Assembly (NCBI GenBank): GCA_012934845.2
Contig: WNNJ02000035.1
Span: forward strand, 1 to 64,000
DNA: 64,000 nucleotides
Direction: 5' to 3'
Source: Pomphorhynchus laevis
Lineage: Eukaryota; Acanthocephala; Palaeacanthocephala; Echinorhynchida; Pomphorhynchidae
Shown: piece after piece, positions 1-12,500 of the stretch
Layout: every line of letters starts with the position of its first letter
Position numbering within the stretch: position 1 is the first letter of the stretch
Made by a program: the position numbers and the translations under genes
The notes under the pieces: generated by a model
What the model was told of the DNA's origin: nothing
Seen by the model: only the letters and a program-made list of their open reading frames with translations
Databases searched by the model: none

Positions 1-166
1 AATAATAAATTTAATGACATGTGGATTCAACAGTATTTTTCAAAACGATAATATTCTAAATTATTTTGTTGTATAAAATCTAATGGCTTTTGAATTAAAT
101 AACACTTTATTCAATTAATTAAAATAATTTAATTTATTAGTAAATTGATAATTTTTAACATTTTAG

Positions 167-3100
167 AATGTTCTGCACAATGAATTTGTTTAAATCAAAT
201 GCTACGCTAATTGTAAATGCACAGAATACCTTTTTGTAAGTAAATATTGTCAATATTTTTTATTAAAAATTAAACTTACTTATGAAAATCAACATTATGG
301 AATTAAATCAATACTAATTAATATTTGACATAAATTAATCTTATTAAAAATATATTAATAATTTTTTAAATTAATAAATTAACTTAATTTTTATCAATAA
401 TGGATTATTGTTAACTATTTCACAAATAATAATATTAACTTTTATTTTTCCTATATATGATTTCAATTATATACTTTAAACAAACGTGTATTCAAACGAT
501 AAAATTAAATCCTTTGATTTTATAGAACCTATATAATGCCAATAATACATGCCAGCGTGGTCTATAAAACCTAATTAATGTTCAAATTGTACTTATTGAC
601 ACGATAACACTTAGATGATCTACTTTAAACATAATTTAATTTATAAGATTAATGGTTTTTTAAATTCTTTAGAAATATCAATATGAATATAATAATGGAT
701 TATTATAATATAGTTTTTAACCTAGTTTTTAACATTTAATATGTTTTTCCAATATATCGCGATCCACGTGTACATTGTATTAGATATATTACATATATAT
801 GTAATATATATGATACATTGTATTAGATATATATGTAATATATAATACATTGTATTAGATATATATGTAGTATATAATACATTGTATTAGATATATATTC
901 AAACGATAAAATTAAATCCTTTGATTTTATAAAACCTATATAATGTAAATTATATAGGTTAAGTTGGTTTATAAAACCTAGTTAATGGTCAAATTGTACC
1001 TGTGTACATCATCTAAGTGTTGTGATAACACTAATATGATATACTTTAAGAAATAATTTAATTTATAAGATTAATGATTTTTTAATTGTTTAGAGAAATT
1101 TCAAAAAGTGTGTTCAAATCATATACCATGTTGATTGTAAATGCAAAGACATCCACTATGTAACTAAATACTGATAGTTTTTTTTTTACAAAAATTAAAC
1201 CTTGCGTATGAAAATCTAAATTTTGGAATTAAACAATTCGATACTAATTACAATTTGATTATCATTTATCTAAATTTAAATTACATTATGTCGACTAGCA
1301 GTAAAAAATGTTTATTAGTAATCACTAAACACATCATTAACATTTTGTACTAAATTGTTAACTACATTTAATATTATACAGCAGATGTTAGCAGAATATG
1401 TATTGAATATTTTAATTTAACGCGAATCTTTTAAAATTTATGCGTGCATAAACTTCTTTATGGAAAGCATCATTTTATCAAAATGTTTTATGTATTTGAA
1501 TATTTTCACATAATTTGTTAAATAAACTTAGTTTAAGATGTTTAATTCTAAAAATCAAAGGTTGAAAACAATATTAAAATTATTGATTTAAACAATGATT
1601 TTTTATTATAGTAAAATAGTCAATAAATAAATGAAGCATATTTCTTAAGTTTCGATGCTAGGACTTCTTCATAATATCATTTGCATTGTTAGTATCGAAG
1701 ATACAACCTGACGTTTGTCTATTTCTTATATATTAATGGAAGAATATGTATGTATATACCACCTGAGGTTTATGTCTATTTCTTATATATTCATATTCAT
1801 GGAAGAATATATATACATATATATACCACCTGAGATTTATGACTGTTTCTTATATATTCATATTAATGGAATTATATATAATGGTTAATATCCACAATCA
1901 CCACAAGCTCGGATATATAAAGGTCAATACCCACAATCACCACAAGCTCGGATCCTTCAATAATAACCGTATATATTATTAATTCTCAGCTCGTTTCTTG
2001 GAGAACATAATATATATAAATATATATAGTTTACTATATTCTGGATTTTCAATCATTAGATTACATCTATATTTCTATAAAACATTTGTTAATTAAATTT
2101 TTCAAAAACAATTTTACCTTAAGTTATATCTATAAATCGAGCTTTCATTCCGATGTTAATATTGTGGGCAATATTTCAAAGCTGTAAGTATTCATCTAAT
2201 TTAATTTTATTTATTATTTTATTCTTTACTTGTAAATACAACATCAATTTTGAGTTTTGTATTTATGATAAATACGTTTTATATTAGCATGATATTATAT
2301 TTAGAATTATCATTTTATATTCGTTTGTCTAAGTTCCAATATTGATTTTAATAATCACAAACTGATTAAACACAAATTTGTTGAATTTAATAGCATTTCT
2401 GTCAATCAAAATCTCGTAATTTCTGATGATAATCTTTTTTGTAAAGTTGTAATTTTTCTTTGATAATACAGTATTAAGCGTTGACTTGATTGATTTGCTT
2501 GTTATCTTAGGCGACCTTTCACATCTGTAAGTATTTATCTGATTTTATTTATCATTGATTTATTTTTATACATCTGGTAATAAATAGCCGCTAAATTTAT
2601 AATTTTATAATGTTACGGTTTATTTTATAGTAATATTTTATTTAAAGTATTAAATGTTGAATTAAGTGGTTTCCTTACCTTTTTATTATTTAGTGTCTTA
2701 AGTTACTGTTATTTTGCTAATAATTCAAAGTTGACGATATCGAATCCTATGGTTTCATTGTAAGTTTCCATTATACTAATGTATGTTATCAAATGTGGGT
2801 TTCGTCGCTTGATGGAATGTTTTTAATTGAATTTTCAAATTGAATTAATTCTTAATTTTAATTATCAATCAATGAAACCTAGTTGACAACTTTTTAATTT
2901 GATCGATATCTATTTTTAAAAGCGTATATTTCATTACGATTTGTGCAATACCTTCATCCTTACATATTTTTCACTTAATTGATTACCATAAAGAAATATG
3001 TTTGTCTTGTTAGGATGTTTAAAAGGCTAGCAATGAATAAATTGTTGAAAGGCTAAACAAAGAAGACGAAAGTATCGTTTATTATTTAACTTACACTACA

Positions 3101-5372
3101 ATAATGATTGCATACAACATTACATTAGGATACAATCAACAATTGTACAATCTTATAAGTCTGCATGCAAATAAAAAAATAATAACAAAAATGGAAATTT
3201 CTAACGGATCTTTTAGAATATTCGACGTTTTATTTTAGATAAAAAATATTAGATAAATATAAAAATATTTGTATTATAATTAATAAATATATGTAATATA
3301 AAGTATGAGATAAATATTCGACATTTTAGTTTAGATAAAACTGTGTAGTTTAGTAAAATGCATTCACACTTTAATGTTGTTCTTCATTAAAATATCTATA
3401 TGCCAATGTTTTGTGCCACTGGTCAGATTTCAAAAATATGATATATACAAAATCATTAAAACGGAAGGTGCTCGGTGTCAATGTTAAATTTTCAAAATTG
3501 AAATGGCAAGACAACCCGCATGAGATAGAAAATTTATTGAATTTCGATTCCAGTTTGGAATCATCATCAGAAATTACAAGTAGTTAATTAAGTAGCCAAG
3601 AAAGTTCAAACTTTCTTGACTACTAAATTTTTAAACAGTTTGAACTTTCTTAACTACTAAATTTTTGAACACTTTGACTTTCTTGACTACTTAATTTTTA
3701 AACAGTTTGAACTTTCTTGACTACTAAATTAACTCCTTACAATTTCTGATGATGATTCCAAACTGGAATCGAAAATTCAATAAATTTTCTACTTCATGCG
3801 GGGCGTCTTGACATTTCAATTTTGAAATTGATTCAAAATTCAATATTAATATTGCTGAGAAAGAATACCGTATATAACAGTATACCATCATTAATATTGA
3901 ATGATCTAAAATGTATGATAATCAAATCGGATAACTGTACGTATTTTGTTATTCATATGTTTTTATTTTTTCATATATTTTATTTCATAGTATATTATTT
4001 ATTATCTATCCATCTATAAAATTTTTCGCTTAATAAATTAAATAAATTTTTATATTTTATATTTTCAAAATAAATAATTATATATGTTTTGTACCAAACA
4101 AAATGCAATAAATTGCACAATTGGTTGATAGTGTGTACTATTTGTGTTCTTCAATTAATGTATGTTAAACCTCTGAACAAACAAATATGAGGGATCAGAA
4201 ACTTACAACTAACAAAGAATCATTCACAAAAGAAAAACAGTAATTTAAATAGCACTTTCAGATGCATATGTATTTTTTGTTAAATTTTTGACCAATTGAC
4301 CAATGATTATCAATATATACCAATTTGTATATTCTCAATATATTCCTTATATACTCAATATATTTGGAATCTAATATTTAATTAAAGTATAACTTTACCA
4401 AATATAAATTTAATTTAAGAGCCCAAATTGATTTATAATTTGGATTGTGAAGTGTAAATACAATAATTAAATCATAATTTCAATAACAATAATGATATTA
4501 TAAATATCATTAATTATTAATTAATTGATAAATTATTCAAATTCGTGTTCTTTCATACTTCTGAGGTCCTGTAAGATACGATCAGTTATCCTCATCATGC
4601 TTTATGAAGCATTTAATTATATTGATTATTTTAATTATTAATTATATTATATTAACTAATTATATAAATTATATTAATTATTAATTATATGAATAATAAA
4701 TATATTATTACTTATATTAATATAATGTTTTACACTGAGAGAAATAATTTTGTTATTTTTTATCAACCAATTTGGCTTATTGTATATAAAATAGTAAGCA
4801 CTTTCGCATTGTACTATCAAATATTGATGTATTTCATCGATTTATATTTAATGTCAAATAAATATAAATATTACACTTTAATTATAGACATATGCGCATG
4901 TGTCTATAACAATTGCGGCCTGCCTTTCTTAATCGATTGACCCAAAATAATCTTTCCTAGTTAAAATTGTAATTGTGTCAGTAAAATATTGAATTTGCGA
5001 ATTTAGGCGTTTCAAACATATGAAGGTGATGCCAATGCATAATATTAAAATGCCTCTTTTGGAATTGTAAGTATCTGCTTTTATCTTCTTTTTTCAATAC
5101 CTACGTTTTTAAAATAATCTATATAAATGCAAAACGTTTAAATTATTAGTAGTACTAAGTAATAGCAGACATTATATATGATTTCTAGATTATTAGGATT
5201 TGTTCTTAATTACCAACAATTGTATGTATTTCCATTTATGATTTTCAAGAAAGTGCAGAATGCGTGTGAAATTTTATACAAAATTGTTATTATTCGATTA
5301 TCGATGCAATTTAAACAGCTCGTAGTGGAAGTTTTCATGATTTTAATTACTTTTATTTCGATTAATTACTGA
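167..5372 (+). CDS. Left copy: 3' exon series of a phase-2 microexon gene (5' end outside the window)
   Basis: Exons read as 167-235, 1094-1159, 2142-2183, 2479-2526, 2694-2759, 5007-5066 and terminal 5189-5372 (TGA). Each internal exon follows an AG and ends at GTAAGT or close to it (GTAACT at 1160). Each enters and leaves in phase 2, with lengths 69, 66, 42, 48, 66 and 60 bp, and every one is open in the joined frame. Residues include FKSNATLIVNAQNTF, FKSYTMLIVNAKTST, SYCYFANNSKLTISN and a 60-residue hydrophobic tail with one Cys (NACEILYKIVIIRL). All exons recur open at 34145-38567. Alternative start: ATG at 2153 with a phase-1 donor after 2183 and an acceptor at 2471 (exon 2472-2526) would give a separate gene of about 131 codons. 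Function unknown; the structure resembles aphid bicycle-type secreted effectors. Confidence 0.6.
236..1093 (+). repeat. Intron with duplicated exon-intron unit and a decayed exon
   Basis: The segment from about 493 to 680 recurs at about 899 to 1100 (shared start TCAAACGATAAAATTAAATC). In the first repeat the acceptor TTCTTTAG at about 666-673 is followed by an exon-like start that reaches a stop and has no donor; in the second the acceptor leads to the intact exon at 1094. Between them, a unit of about 40 bp built on ATACATTGTATTAGATATAT repeats about four times (769-895). Confidence 0.6.
1720..2030 (+). repeat. Short tandem repeats upstream of the 2142 exon
   Basis: Three imperfect copies of a unit of about 70 bp with TTTCTTATATATT, then two copies of a unit of about 40 bp with CCACAATCACCACAAGCTCG. 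The central copy has only a reduced version (35640-35760). TATATAAAGG near 1913 and TATATAAATA near 2013 would fit a TATA box if the gene started at 2153, but only the second is conserved. Confidence 0.6.
3490..3835. repeat. Long imperfect inverted repeat (hairpin) in the 2760-5006 intron
   Basis: Left arm from about 3490 (AAATTTTCAAAATTGAAATG) and right arm to about 3835 (CATTTCAATTTTGAAATTG) are reverse complements over about 120 bases, including ATTCCAGTTTGGAATC. Between the arms are direct repeats of TTTGAACTTTCTTGACTACT. Looks like a non-autonomous DNA element. Otherwise the intron is A+T-rich with no supported exon. Confidence 0.7.
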
Positions 5373-5849
5373 ATGGTGAATGTAGAAAACCACTTTAAAC
5401 TTTTTCACATTCGCAATCATGAACAAAAACATCGTAATTTTCTAATGTATGCTGAAATATAAATAAGAGCTCATATACTCACATTTTCGTTCATGGTTGT
5501 AAGATAATAGTTTACCTTGAACTATAATCGATGTTCACTCGAATTATACTGATCTCTTATAGGAAGAATTTCACATGAAATATTAGGTAAATGACGTAGC
5601 TTTGCTTTCTAATTTTAATTAAAAAACTAAATCATTTTTTCTGTTGCAAATATTCAGTTTTTTAATGGTTAAATGACTAAAAGGTTTTATTCTATGGTTC
5701 ATTATAAATATAAAATTTTAAATGATAAAATGACTCTTTATGTTGCATTGATGTCGTAAACATACTGCCTTAGATTATATATTTTCAAACTTTATAACAT
5801 ATTTGACAATTATAGATTATTAGTGTGAATAATTGATAAGTTCAGTTTT

Positions 5850-6690
5850 CAGTTTTCTCATTTTTGAAGAAATAAAACCAGCGTTTAAAATTTTTAAAAT
5901 TGTTAAAAATAAATTTATTTTTATTCAAGATAATAAAGTAATGATACCAATTTGTTTTGTGTATACGTTGATTTGTTGTAAGTTGGAAATAATAAGTTAA
6001 ATATGATGATAGGATATCATACCAATAGTTTTTGAACTTCAAAAACTATTTTAGAGTTCAAAAAATTAAATTTTGTTTTACAACATAATACATGTTAAAT
6101 ATATATTTATTAAAAACTGTTTTTTTTTTCTTTCCTGTTAGATATTTTAATTACAGTTTAAAATATCGTTTCGAGCCATTCAACACATGCGTTGTCATCA
6201 CGTAGCGGTCCGCTGATCAATGCGTGAAGATTCCGAACCATCTGAAAATCGTTCGAACACATTATAATTTCAGTTTTCTCATTTTTGAAGAAATAAAACC
6301 AGCGTTTAAAATTTTTAAAATTGTTAAAAATAAATTTATTTTTATTCAAGATAATAAAGTAATGATACCAATTTGTTTTGTGTATACGTTGATTTGTTGT
6401 AAGTTGGAAATAATAAGTTAAATATGATGATAGGATATCATACCAATAGTTTTTGAACTTCAAAAACTATTTTAGAGTTCAAAAAATTAAATTTTGTTTT
6501 ACAACATAATACATGTTAAATATATATTTATTAAAAACTGTTTTTTTTCTTTCCTGTTAGATATTTTAATTACAGTTTAAAATATCGTTTCGAGCCATTC
6601 AACACATGCGTTGTCATCACGTAGCGGTCCGCTGATCAATGCGTGAAGATTCCGAACCATCTGAAAATCGTTCGAACACATTATAACATA
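5850..6690 (+). repeat. 421-bp tandem duplication
   Basis: 5850-6270 is repeated almost exactly as 6271-6690. On the minus strand each unit contains a TTTTCAG acceptor-like site followed by an open MVRNLHALISGPLRDDNACV segment and then stops; it may be a fragment of an unrecognised element. High identity suggests a recent event. Confidence 0.8.
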
Positions 6691-6950
6691 CGACAGCAAT
6701 TAAAATTCCTGATGAATAAAATTAAGAAGATCCGGAAAGCTCATTGTTGGTTTAAAGAGGCTAGGCCCATGCTACTACGTTAGCAAATTCTCGGAGATCT
6801 CTTTTAAATATATCACATGACAGCCGAAACGACCAATGGTACTTCACTCTACTGTTGAGTGCTGCTGGCTACCATCAGCTCGTCTAGGAGTGATAATGAA
6901 GTCTGCTCTACTTGTAATCGAACTTCGGTTTTTGGCAACATCTACAATTA
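6690..6950 (-). repeat. Single dispersed unit of the 40.8-42.0 kb satellite, inverted
   Basis: Reverse complement similar to units at 40.9-41.9 kb, sharing TACCATCAGCTCGTCTAGGA and GCTACTACGTTAGCAAATTC. From about 6960 to 7438 I recognise nothing beyond a short TA run and the repeated word CAGCGACGTTT. Confidence 0.65.
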
Positions 6951-7438
6951 TATATATATATATCGATAGACAATCGGACTGACATGATTAACCAACACAT
7001 CCAATCGATTGTTTGCTTGAAGCAAACATTTGCTCGATGTCAGCGACGTTTTATTTCTAACAGCGACGTTTCCAGTGCGCTCAGAGCAACGGAGCATCCA
7101 CATCGTTGGGCTGAGTTGCCAGAGCTTCCGGTTTGAAAATCTTGCTAATTAACAATTGTTTAATAAATTGTACTAACGGGAGCTTTATTTAGCAATCTAC
7201 AAAACAGAATTATAAGTTAGTGTTCATAACATATGTCAGACAAGATAGCGAAGTATTTCAAAAATATGTTGCTCAGTATCGATTGAACCATGTCTTTAAA
7301 AATTACAATGACATTGGATCAGAATGCAAAACTTGATATCGATGCAATAATCTGCTCGGGGATAAAATTGAGCGGTTTTTAATATACGTGTTTTGTCAGT
7401 TATTTGGCTCCTTCTAATTTATCCAATAATACTTCCAG

Positions 7439-8433
7439 TATTGTGAATATTGCATACACGAGCCGTTATTCTTCATTGGTCGGTTTGATATTATCCTCGT
7501 GTGGTTGTTTGAATCCTATCAGCATCACTGTACACTACAATCAGCGTGGATGGACCTCATCAGCAGTGAGCCCACGCCTACATTTCGTGTTTCGGTCCAT
7601 TTACTGCTTCTGCTGATTCCTTGTCGCCGAAATGCTGGTTTATATTTGGCTTATATACCAAATTACACAATTAATGTGTTCTATATTTGGTGTAGGCGGT
7701 AACTAATATTCGCAATTCGAATCCACCACACACCGATTTTTTATTCCGTTCTTATACGAAATGTTCACTGGACAGTAAACCGTAAGCTGTCTTTTTACTA
7801 TTGTGAATATTGCATACACGAGCCGTTATTCTTCATTGGTCGGTTTGATATTATCCTCGTGTGGTTGTTTGAATCCTATCAGCATCACTGTACACTACAA
7901 TCAGCGTGGGTGGACCTCATCAGCAGTGAGCCCACGCGTACATTTCGTGTTTCTGTCCATTTACTGCTTCTGCTGATTCCTTGTCGCCGAAATGCTGGTG
8001 TATATTTGGCTTATATACCAAATTACACAATTAATGTGTTCTATATTTGGTGTGGGCGGTAACTAATATTCGCAATTCGAAACCACCACACACCGATTTT
8101 TTATTCCGTTCTTATACGAAATGTTCACTGGACAGTAAACCGTAAGCTGTCTTTTTACTATTGTGTGGTGGATTCGAATTGCGAATATTAGTTACCGCCC
8201 ACACCAAATATAGAACACATTAATTGTGTAATTTGGTATATAAGCCAAATATAAACCAGCATTTCGGCGACAAGGAATCAGCAGAAGCAGTAACAGGACC
8301 GAAACACGAAATGTGGGCGTGGGCTCACTGCTGATGTGGTCCACCCACGCTGATTGTAGTGTACAGTGATGCTGATAGGATTCAAACAACCACACGAGAA
8401 TAATATCAAACCGACCAATGAAGAATACTTCTA
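7439..8433 (+). repeat. 360-bp tandem repeat, two direct copies plus one inverted copy
   Basis: 7439-7798 and 7799-8158 are near-identical with a period of exactly 360 bp. 8161-8433 is an inverted copy of most of the unit. Each unit contains TTCTTCATTGGTCGGTTTGA and CACCACACACCGATTTTTTA. Small ORFs inside are consequences of the repeat. Not homologous, as far as I can see, to the 360-bp array at 40.8-42.0 kb. Confidence 0.85.
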
Positions 8434-8663
8434 GTTTATTTCAATATCACGGGAAGTTTAAAAGAGCTAAATACGATGAAGGAATATCTCTTTTTCAGCG
8501 CTTTACGTTATATCCTACATCAAAGTGCTCTACACTTGCATCCAATAGGGGATTTGGTAAAAATCCCGACAATCATAAAACAAATGGCAACTTTATAATC
8601 AAAAAGTACAATGATAGCATAAGGAAATTCGGAACACATGTTGGTTTTAAATTAAATAAATAA
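8418..8663 (+). CDS. Unrecognised 81-codon ORF ending at polyadenylation-like signals
   Basis: Begins at the edge of the inverted copy of the 360-bp repeat and ends in overlapping AATAAA motifs at about 8656-8670. The product is basic (KFKRAKYDEGISLFQRF; NHKTNGNFIIKKYNDS). It may be the 3' end of a decayed element or a last exon. It converges on the minus-strand ORF at 8987-9487. Weak support. Confidence 0.25.
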   Translation: MKNTSSLFQYHGKFKRAKYDEGISLFQRFTLYPTSKCSTLASNRGFGKNPDNHKTNGNFIIKKYNDSIRKFGTHVGFKLNK

Positions 8664-8986
8664 ATAAAGATTTTATTAAAAAATACAACTGTATGTGGAA
8701 AACGTTTTGTCAAAAATTAGAATATATAATCAAAAATATAAGGATTAGTACCACGTAAGGAGGGGATTCTTGCAGACAGGGGCCAACCACAGAAACAACT
8801 ACAGCCGGAAGCCTCAAGCCTTTTTAGAACCATTATTTTTTTCCACGCAACAGCAGTGGTAATTTCCAAAATCGTTGTTGTTCCTAATCAGCGTTTTAGT
8901 CGCAAGGTAGTCATTCTTATAACCGTTGAAGTCATTGCTTCTGTTATCTGATAGAACATCAATTACACCGACAATATTAAGGGTAT

Positions 8987-9487
8987 CTACAGTGTCAACC
9001 TCTGAACTATAAGCCCAGGTGTCCTCACAATCCTGATCTTTTCGTTTCCAGCTCTGCTATCAATAAGATCATCATCACACTCTCTTTCGGTTTCGATTCT
9101 ATAATCAGAAAAGTCCCCAGATCGTTCATCTGCATAGTCGATAGATCCCACGTTGATTTCTCTATGAACATATACAGTGCCATCACTGCCCTCGATAAAT
9201 ACTTCATCACAATCGTAACCTATAAACACCTGGAAGTTGACTTCGACATGGTCAATGTAAAAACGCAAAACACCCTTCGCATTGAAAAAATCCAAGAAGA
9301 AATGTTTAAGAGAACGATCCAAGAGTTCAGAAAAATCCTCTCGATCATCCACAGTATCCCCCTGACGACTGTTCAGCGTTGGCCATATTTTTAAGTACGA
9401 TTCGTGAGCAAAATTCATTAGACCCCCATCCCCATAGTTGTTTTTTTTTAAGTTACTTACCAATCCTTTTGAAGGTCCGACGTGCAT
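8987..9487 (-). CDS. Unrecognised 166-codon acidic ORF, minus strand
   Basis: Open on the minus strand from 9487 to 8987 in a patch of lower A+T. The product is Asp/Glu-rich, with WPTLNSRQGDTVDDREDF near residue 35, LKHFFLDFFNAKGVLRFYI near residue 60 and EGSDGTVYVHREINVGSID near residue 100. A GTAAGT at about codon 10 could be a donor. Coding-like sequence continues past the stop to about 8815 in another frame, so the locus is either spliced or no longer whole. It lies just beyond the 3' end of the minus-strand LINE but does not look like LINE protein. No family recognised. Confidence 0.4.
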   Translation of the reverse strand: MHVGPSKGLVSNLKKNNYGDGGLMNFAHESYLKIWPTLNSRQGDTVDDREDFSELLDRSLKHFFLDFFNAKGVLRFYIDHVEVNFQVFIGYDCDEVFIEGSDGTVYVHREINVGSIDYADERSGDFSDYRIETERECDDDLIDSRAGNEKIRIVRTPGLIVQRLTL

Positions 9488-9599
9488 TGTTTCGTTATTG
9501 GTTTTAAATTAATAATAATAGATTTTCTTACTCACAAAAGGATAAATAAATAATTACAACCGATAAATATTCTAAGATAAATAGTTTCGAAGCGAATCA

Positions 9600-12500
9600 T
9601 CATGGTCATTATTATCGGAGTCTTCAACTTTATTCTGGCCTCAAATCAATGGGGATCTGAGCCTCCAACAATCCAACACGCCGCTTTCCGATTAAACCAC
9701 CCGGGGTCTTTCAACCCCCCCCCGAAGAATCCATTCGGTGCGGACGATGCTGGGTAAACGAGAGACGAAGAGCTTAAGAAACCTCAGCCTTTGCTCTGGG
9801 GGACGTCCTCTTGAGAATAAGACTTATCCCGAGATAGCCCAGGTACCCCAAAGACGTACATGGGTTTTCCCATTCAACGACATATGCTGAGCCCGTTTCA
9901 GAGCCCACCTAGCTCTCTTCAGGATACGTTTGAGTCTATCCAGGTCGGCTTTCGCCGACCAGTTCACCGAAACGGTGAACCCCAGGTATTTTACTCGACT
10001 TGTGAAGGAAGGGAGTAGTTCAGTGGCAAATATGGAGGAGAGCGCAGAGAGTGCTGGTCTCTTAAGTTTTTGCTTTGTCGCAGGGGTGCCATGAAAGACA
10101 ACCACCTGCGATTTGGCGGAATTTAGAACAAGGTTACACCTGGGCAGCTGGTCTTTTAATCTTAAAAAGAAGCGGCTGATGTCCGAGACTACGTCTTTAC
10201 ACCTGCGTCCAGAGAACAGGGCTTTGGTGTCATTAGCGTACACCACTAGACGTTGATCGCGTTTTAATATTTTAATAGATTGATGGAAGCAGCAAGATAT
10301 AAGATAGGAGAGAAGGAGCCTTGAGGCACACCCGTAATAGTGTAGAACTGACGCGCATCAGGGTCGTCATCATAATAAAATCGCTTGGTGTACAGCAGTA
10401 TCTCCACCCTGTTAACAATTCTCGTAGGCAACCCGAGGGACCTGAGAGAAGAGATAACAAAGGGAATTGAGATGTTGTCAAATGCAGCGGAAAAATCAAG
10501 GAAAACAGCCACAGTTGGCTGATGACAGTTCTCCTGACAAAACCGATGCACTTCACAAACTGCTGAATGGACCGAGCGACCTTTGACAAACCCATAGAAA
10601 CCAGGTGGGATTAAATTTCGCCTAATCAGATGATCGCGGATTCTACGCGCAAGCGCTTTTTCGTAGATCGAGAAGAGGGAATTTTGAATCGAAATGGGCC
10701 GTAGGTCTTTTGGACAAGAGACGGGAAACTTTTTTGATATAAAAATTCTCTTGCTAATGTTGGTTCCCGCCACATCGGATGGGGTGGCTAATAGCATTGT
10801 GACGGCCACCTCCCTTCTTTTATCGGCTGTCAAAAGTTGACAGACACGGGAAGAGAGTGGAGCGACATATTAGGATGTGCCCGGAAGAGGCCCCCAGGCG
10901 TTGAGAATATCTGTGACAGATAAGTATCTACTCCTGAAGTCTCCCCAAGGCGAGATTGGTTGCGGAGATTGCGTGGCTCCATAATTGTGAAGGGCTAGTG
11001 ACTCTTCCAAAACTTTATCAAGGCATATGCTACTGATCCAACCTAAAACCCTATCCCTCCAACAAACACACTTCTCTTTCTTGAATATCTTCCAAAAGGT
11101 AGACTGAGAAGGGTCAAGACGAGAAATGCTCGCCCTATACCTACTCAGCTGGAACCAATATCTGGTGCGCCAGTATTCATTTGAGAGGGTTGTCTGGCGG
11201 AGGAAGAGAGATTAGGGAGGTTTATCAGTTTAGCTAGAACCTTGAGTTTTGGCGGAGTGGGATTGAAAATGCGACCTTTAAAGGTTGTCGAAAGCAACGC
11301 GGTAGCTTGCGAAAAGAGGTAGGAATTAAATTCGGTTAAACTCTCATTACCAATTCGGGGGAAGCGTTGGATAGTTGCCTGGAAGAAAGCCACTCTGATT
11401 GGGTCAAAGTGGAATCTACGAAGCAGTATATCATCTTCTAACCGACAGCAAATTAGATCATGAGAGGTGGACAGATGTGTTCGCGACTGCTCCGTGCAGA
11501 AGGGTTTTAACAACCACCTCTCGTGGAGCAGTAAAATGTCGAGGAGTGAATTCGTTGATTTCAATGAAAGGTAGGTGACGGGGGTTTGTGAATAAGATAA
11601 CCGTTCCTAGCTTTGCGAAGTGTTGCATTGATCCAACGACCAGTTCTGTCGTTGAAGTCACCTAGTACTATGTCGTAGCCGCTATTAATAATACCATCCA
11701 GAAGGGAACGATGCTTGTGAATCTCCCTTGGAGGATGTAAACATTGGCTAGACTGAGGCGTTTACCGTTCTTAACGAGTGAAACTACCAAACAAGACAGG
11801 GCTGAACAAGAGTAATTTAGCAAGAGGGAAATCTTAAGGAGCACTTAACTAAGGTCAAGAGTCCTTGAGATGAAGAGGAGTGAGGTGAGGTTATGTACGG
11901 AGTATAGTGGGAACAGATATGCTTTGGAATAAATCGAGTAATGTCCTGGGGGAGACGGATAGACCGCGTCTCCTGAATGACTATAACATCTGCATCTCTA
12001 CCAGATAGAAGTCTAAGGGCAGAAGCACCTCCCGAGTTCCACTGAAGAATATTCAGTGAAAAAGCCTCGGGTTTACTCACCATTGTGGAATATCAGTTGG
12101 ACGGGAGCAGCCAACCTAGACAGAACTAGATGCAGGAAGGTCTCCCCCTGCCACTAGCCCCATCCGGGGTCTGAGCCTACTGGGCAATATCTTCATTTTC
12201 CCGGGCATTCTTATTCTTCAGTAGTCTTCTTACCTTAAAGGCGGAACCTTGGGTAATGATGCACCGCGTTTCTTCGATTGAAGAACAGCAGTGGCCGGCG
12301 CTGGTGCCGCGCCCAATAAGCCTCAAACAAGTTGTTCAATCATGCGTTGCATTGTTACAATGGCTTCATTGTTTTTTAGAATGACGATTTTCAATATATC
12401 AGAACCAGACATTTGTCTATCATTACTTTGAGTCTTTGAAGTTTCGGCGAAGGATTTAGGCCGGTTCGCAGTAATGCATATTTTTATGTAATTCTTGAAT

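Larger units (their letters stand above)
1..5845 (+). repeat. Duplicated block I, left copy
   Basis: Near-identical to 33979-39043 throughout, interrupted by small indels (tandem repeats at 780-895 and 1720-1990 are longer here, and 3840-4440 is largely absent from the other copy). Homology stops abruptly just before the 421-bp tandem duplication at 5850. It carries the 3' exon series of the microexon gene. Confidence 0.9.

Noticed and set aside
674-760. Possible exon after the acceptor at 673
   Set aside because: No donor, and a stop in the left copy; treated as a decayed duplicate.
3004-3054. Possible exon after TTGTTAG at about 3013
   Set aside because: The acceptor is absent in the second copy (near 36876) and the frame meets a stop.
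5842-6463. Minus-strand ORFs of 66 and 101 codons
   Set aside because: They arise from the 421-bp tandem duplication; mostly Phe/Lys/Asn translation of A+T-rich DNA.
7499-8395. Three similar ORFs of 67 codons on both strands
   Set aside because: They are the same frame repeated in each 360-bp repeat unit, including the inverted one, so they reflect the repeat rather than genes.
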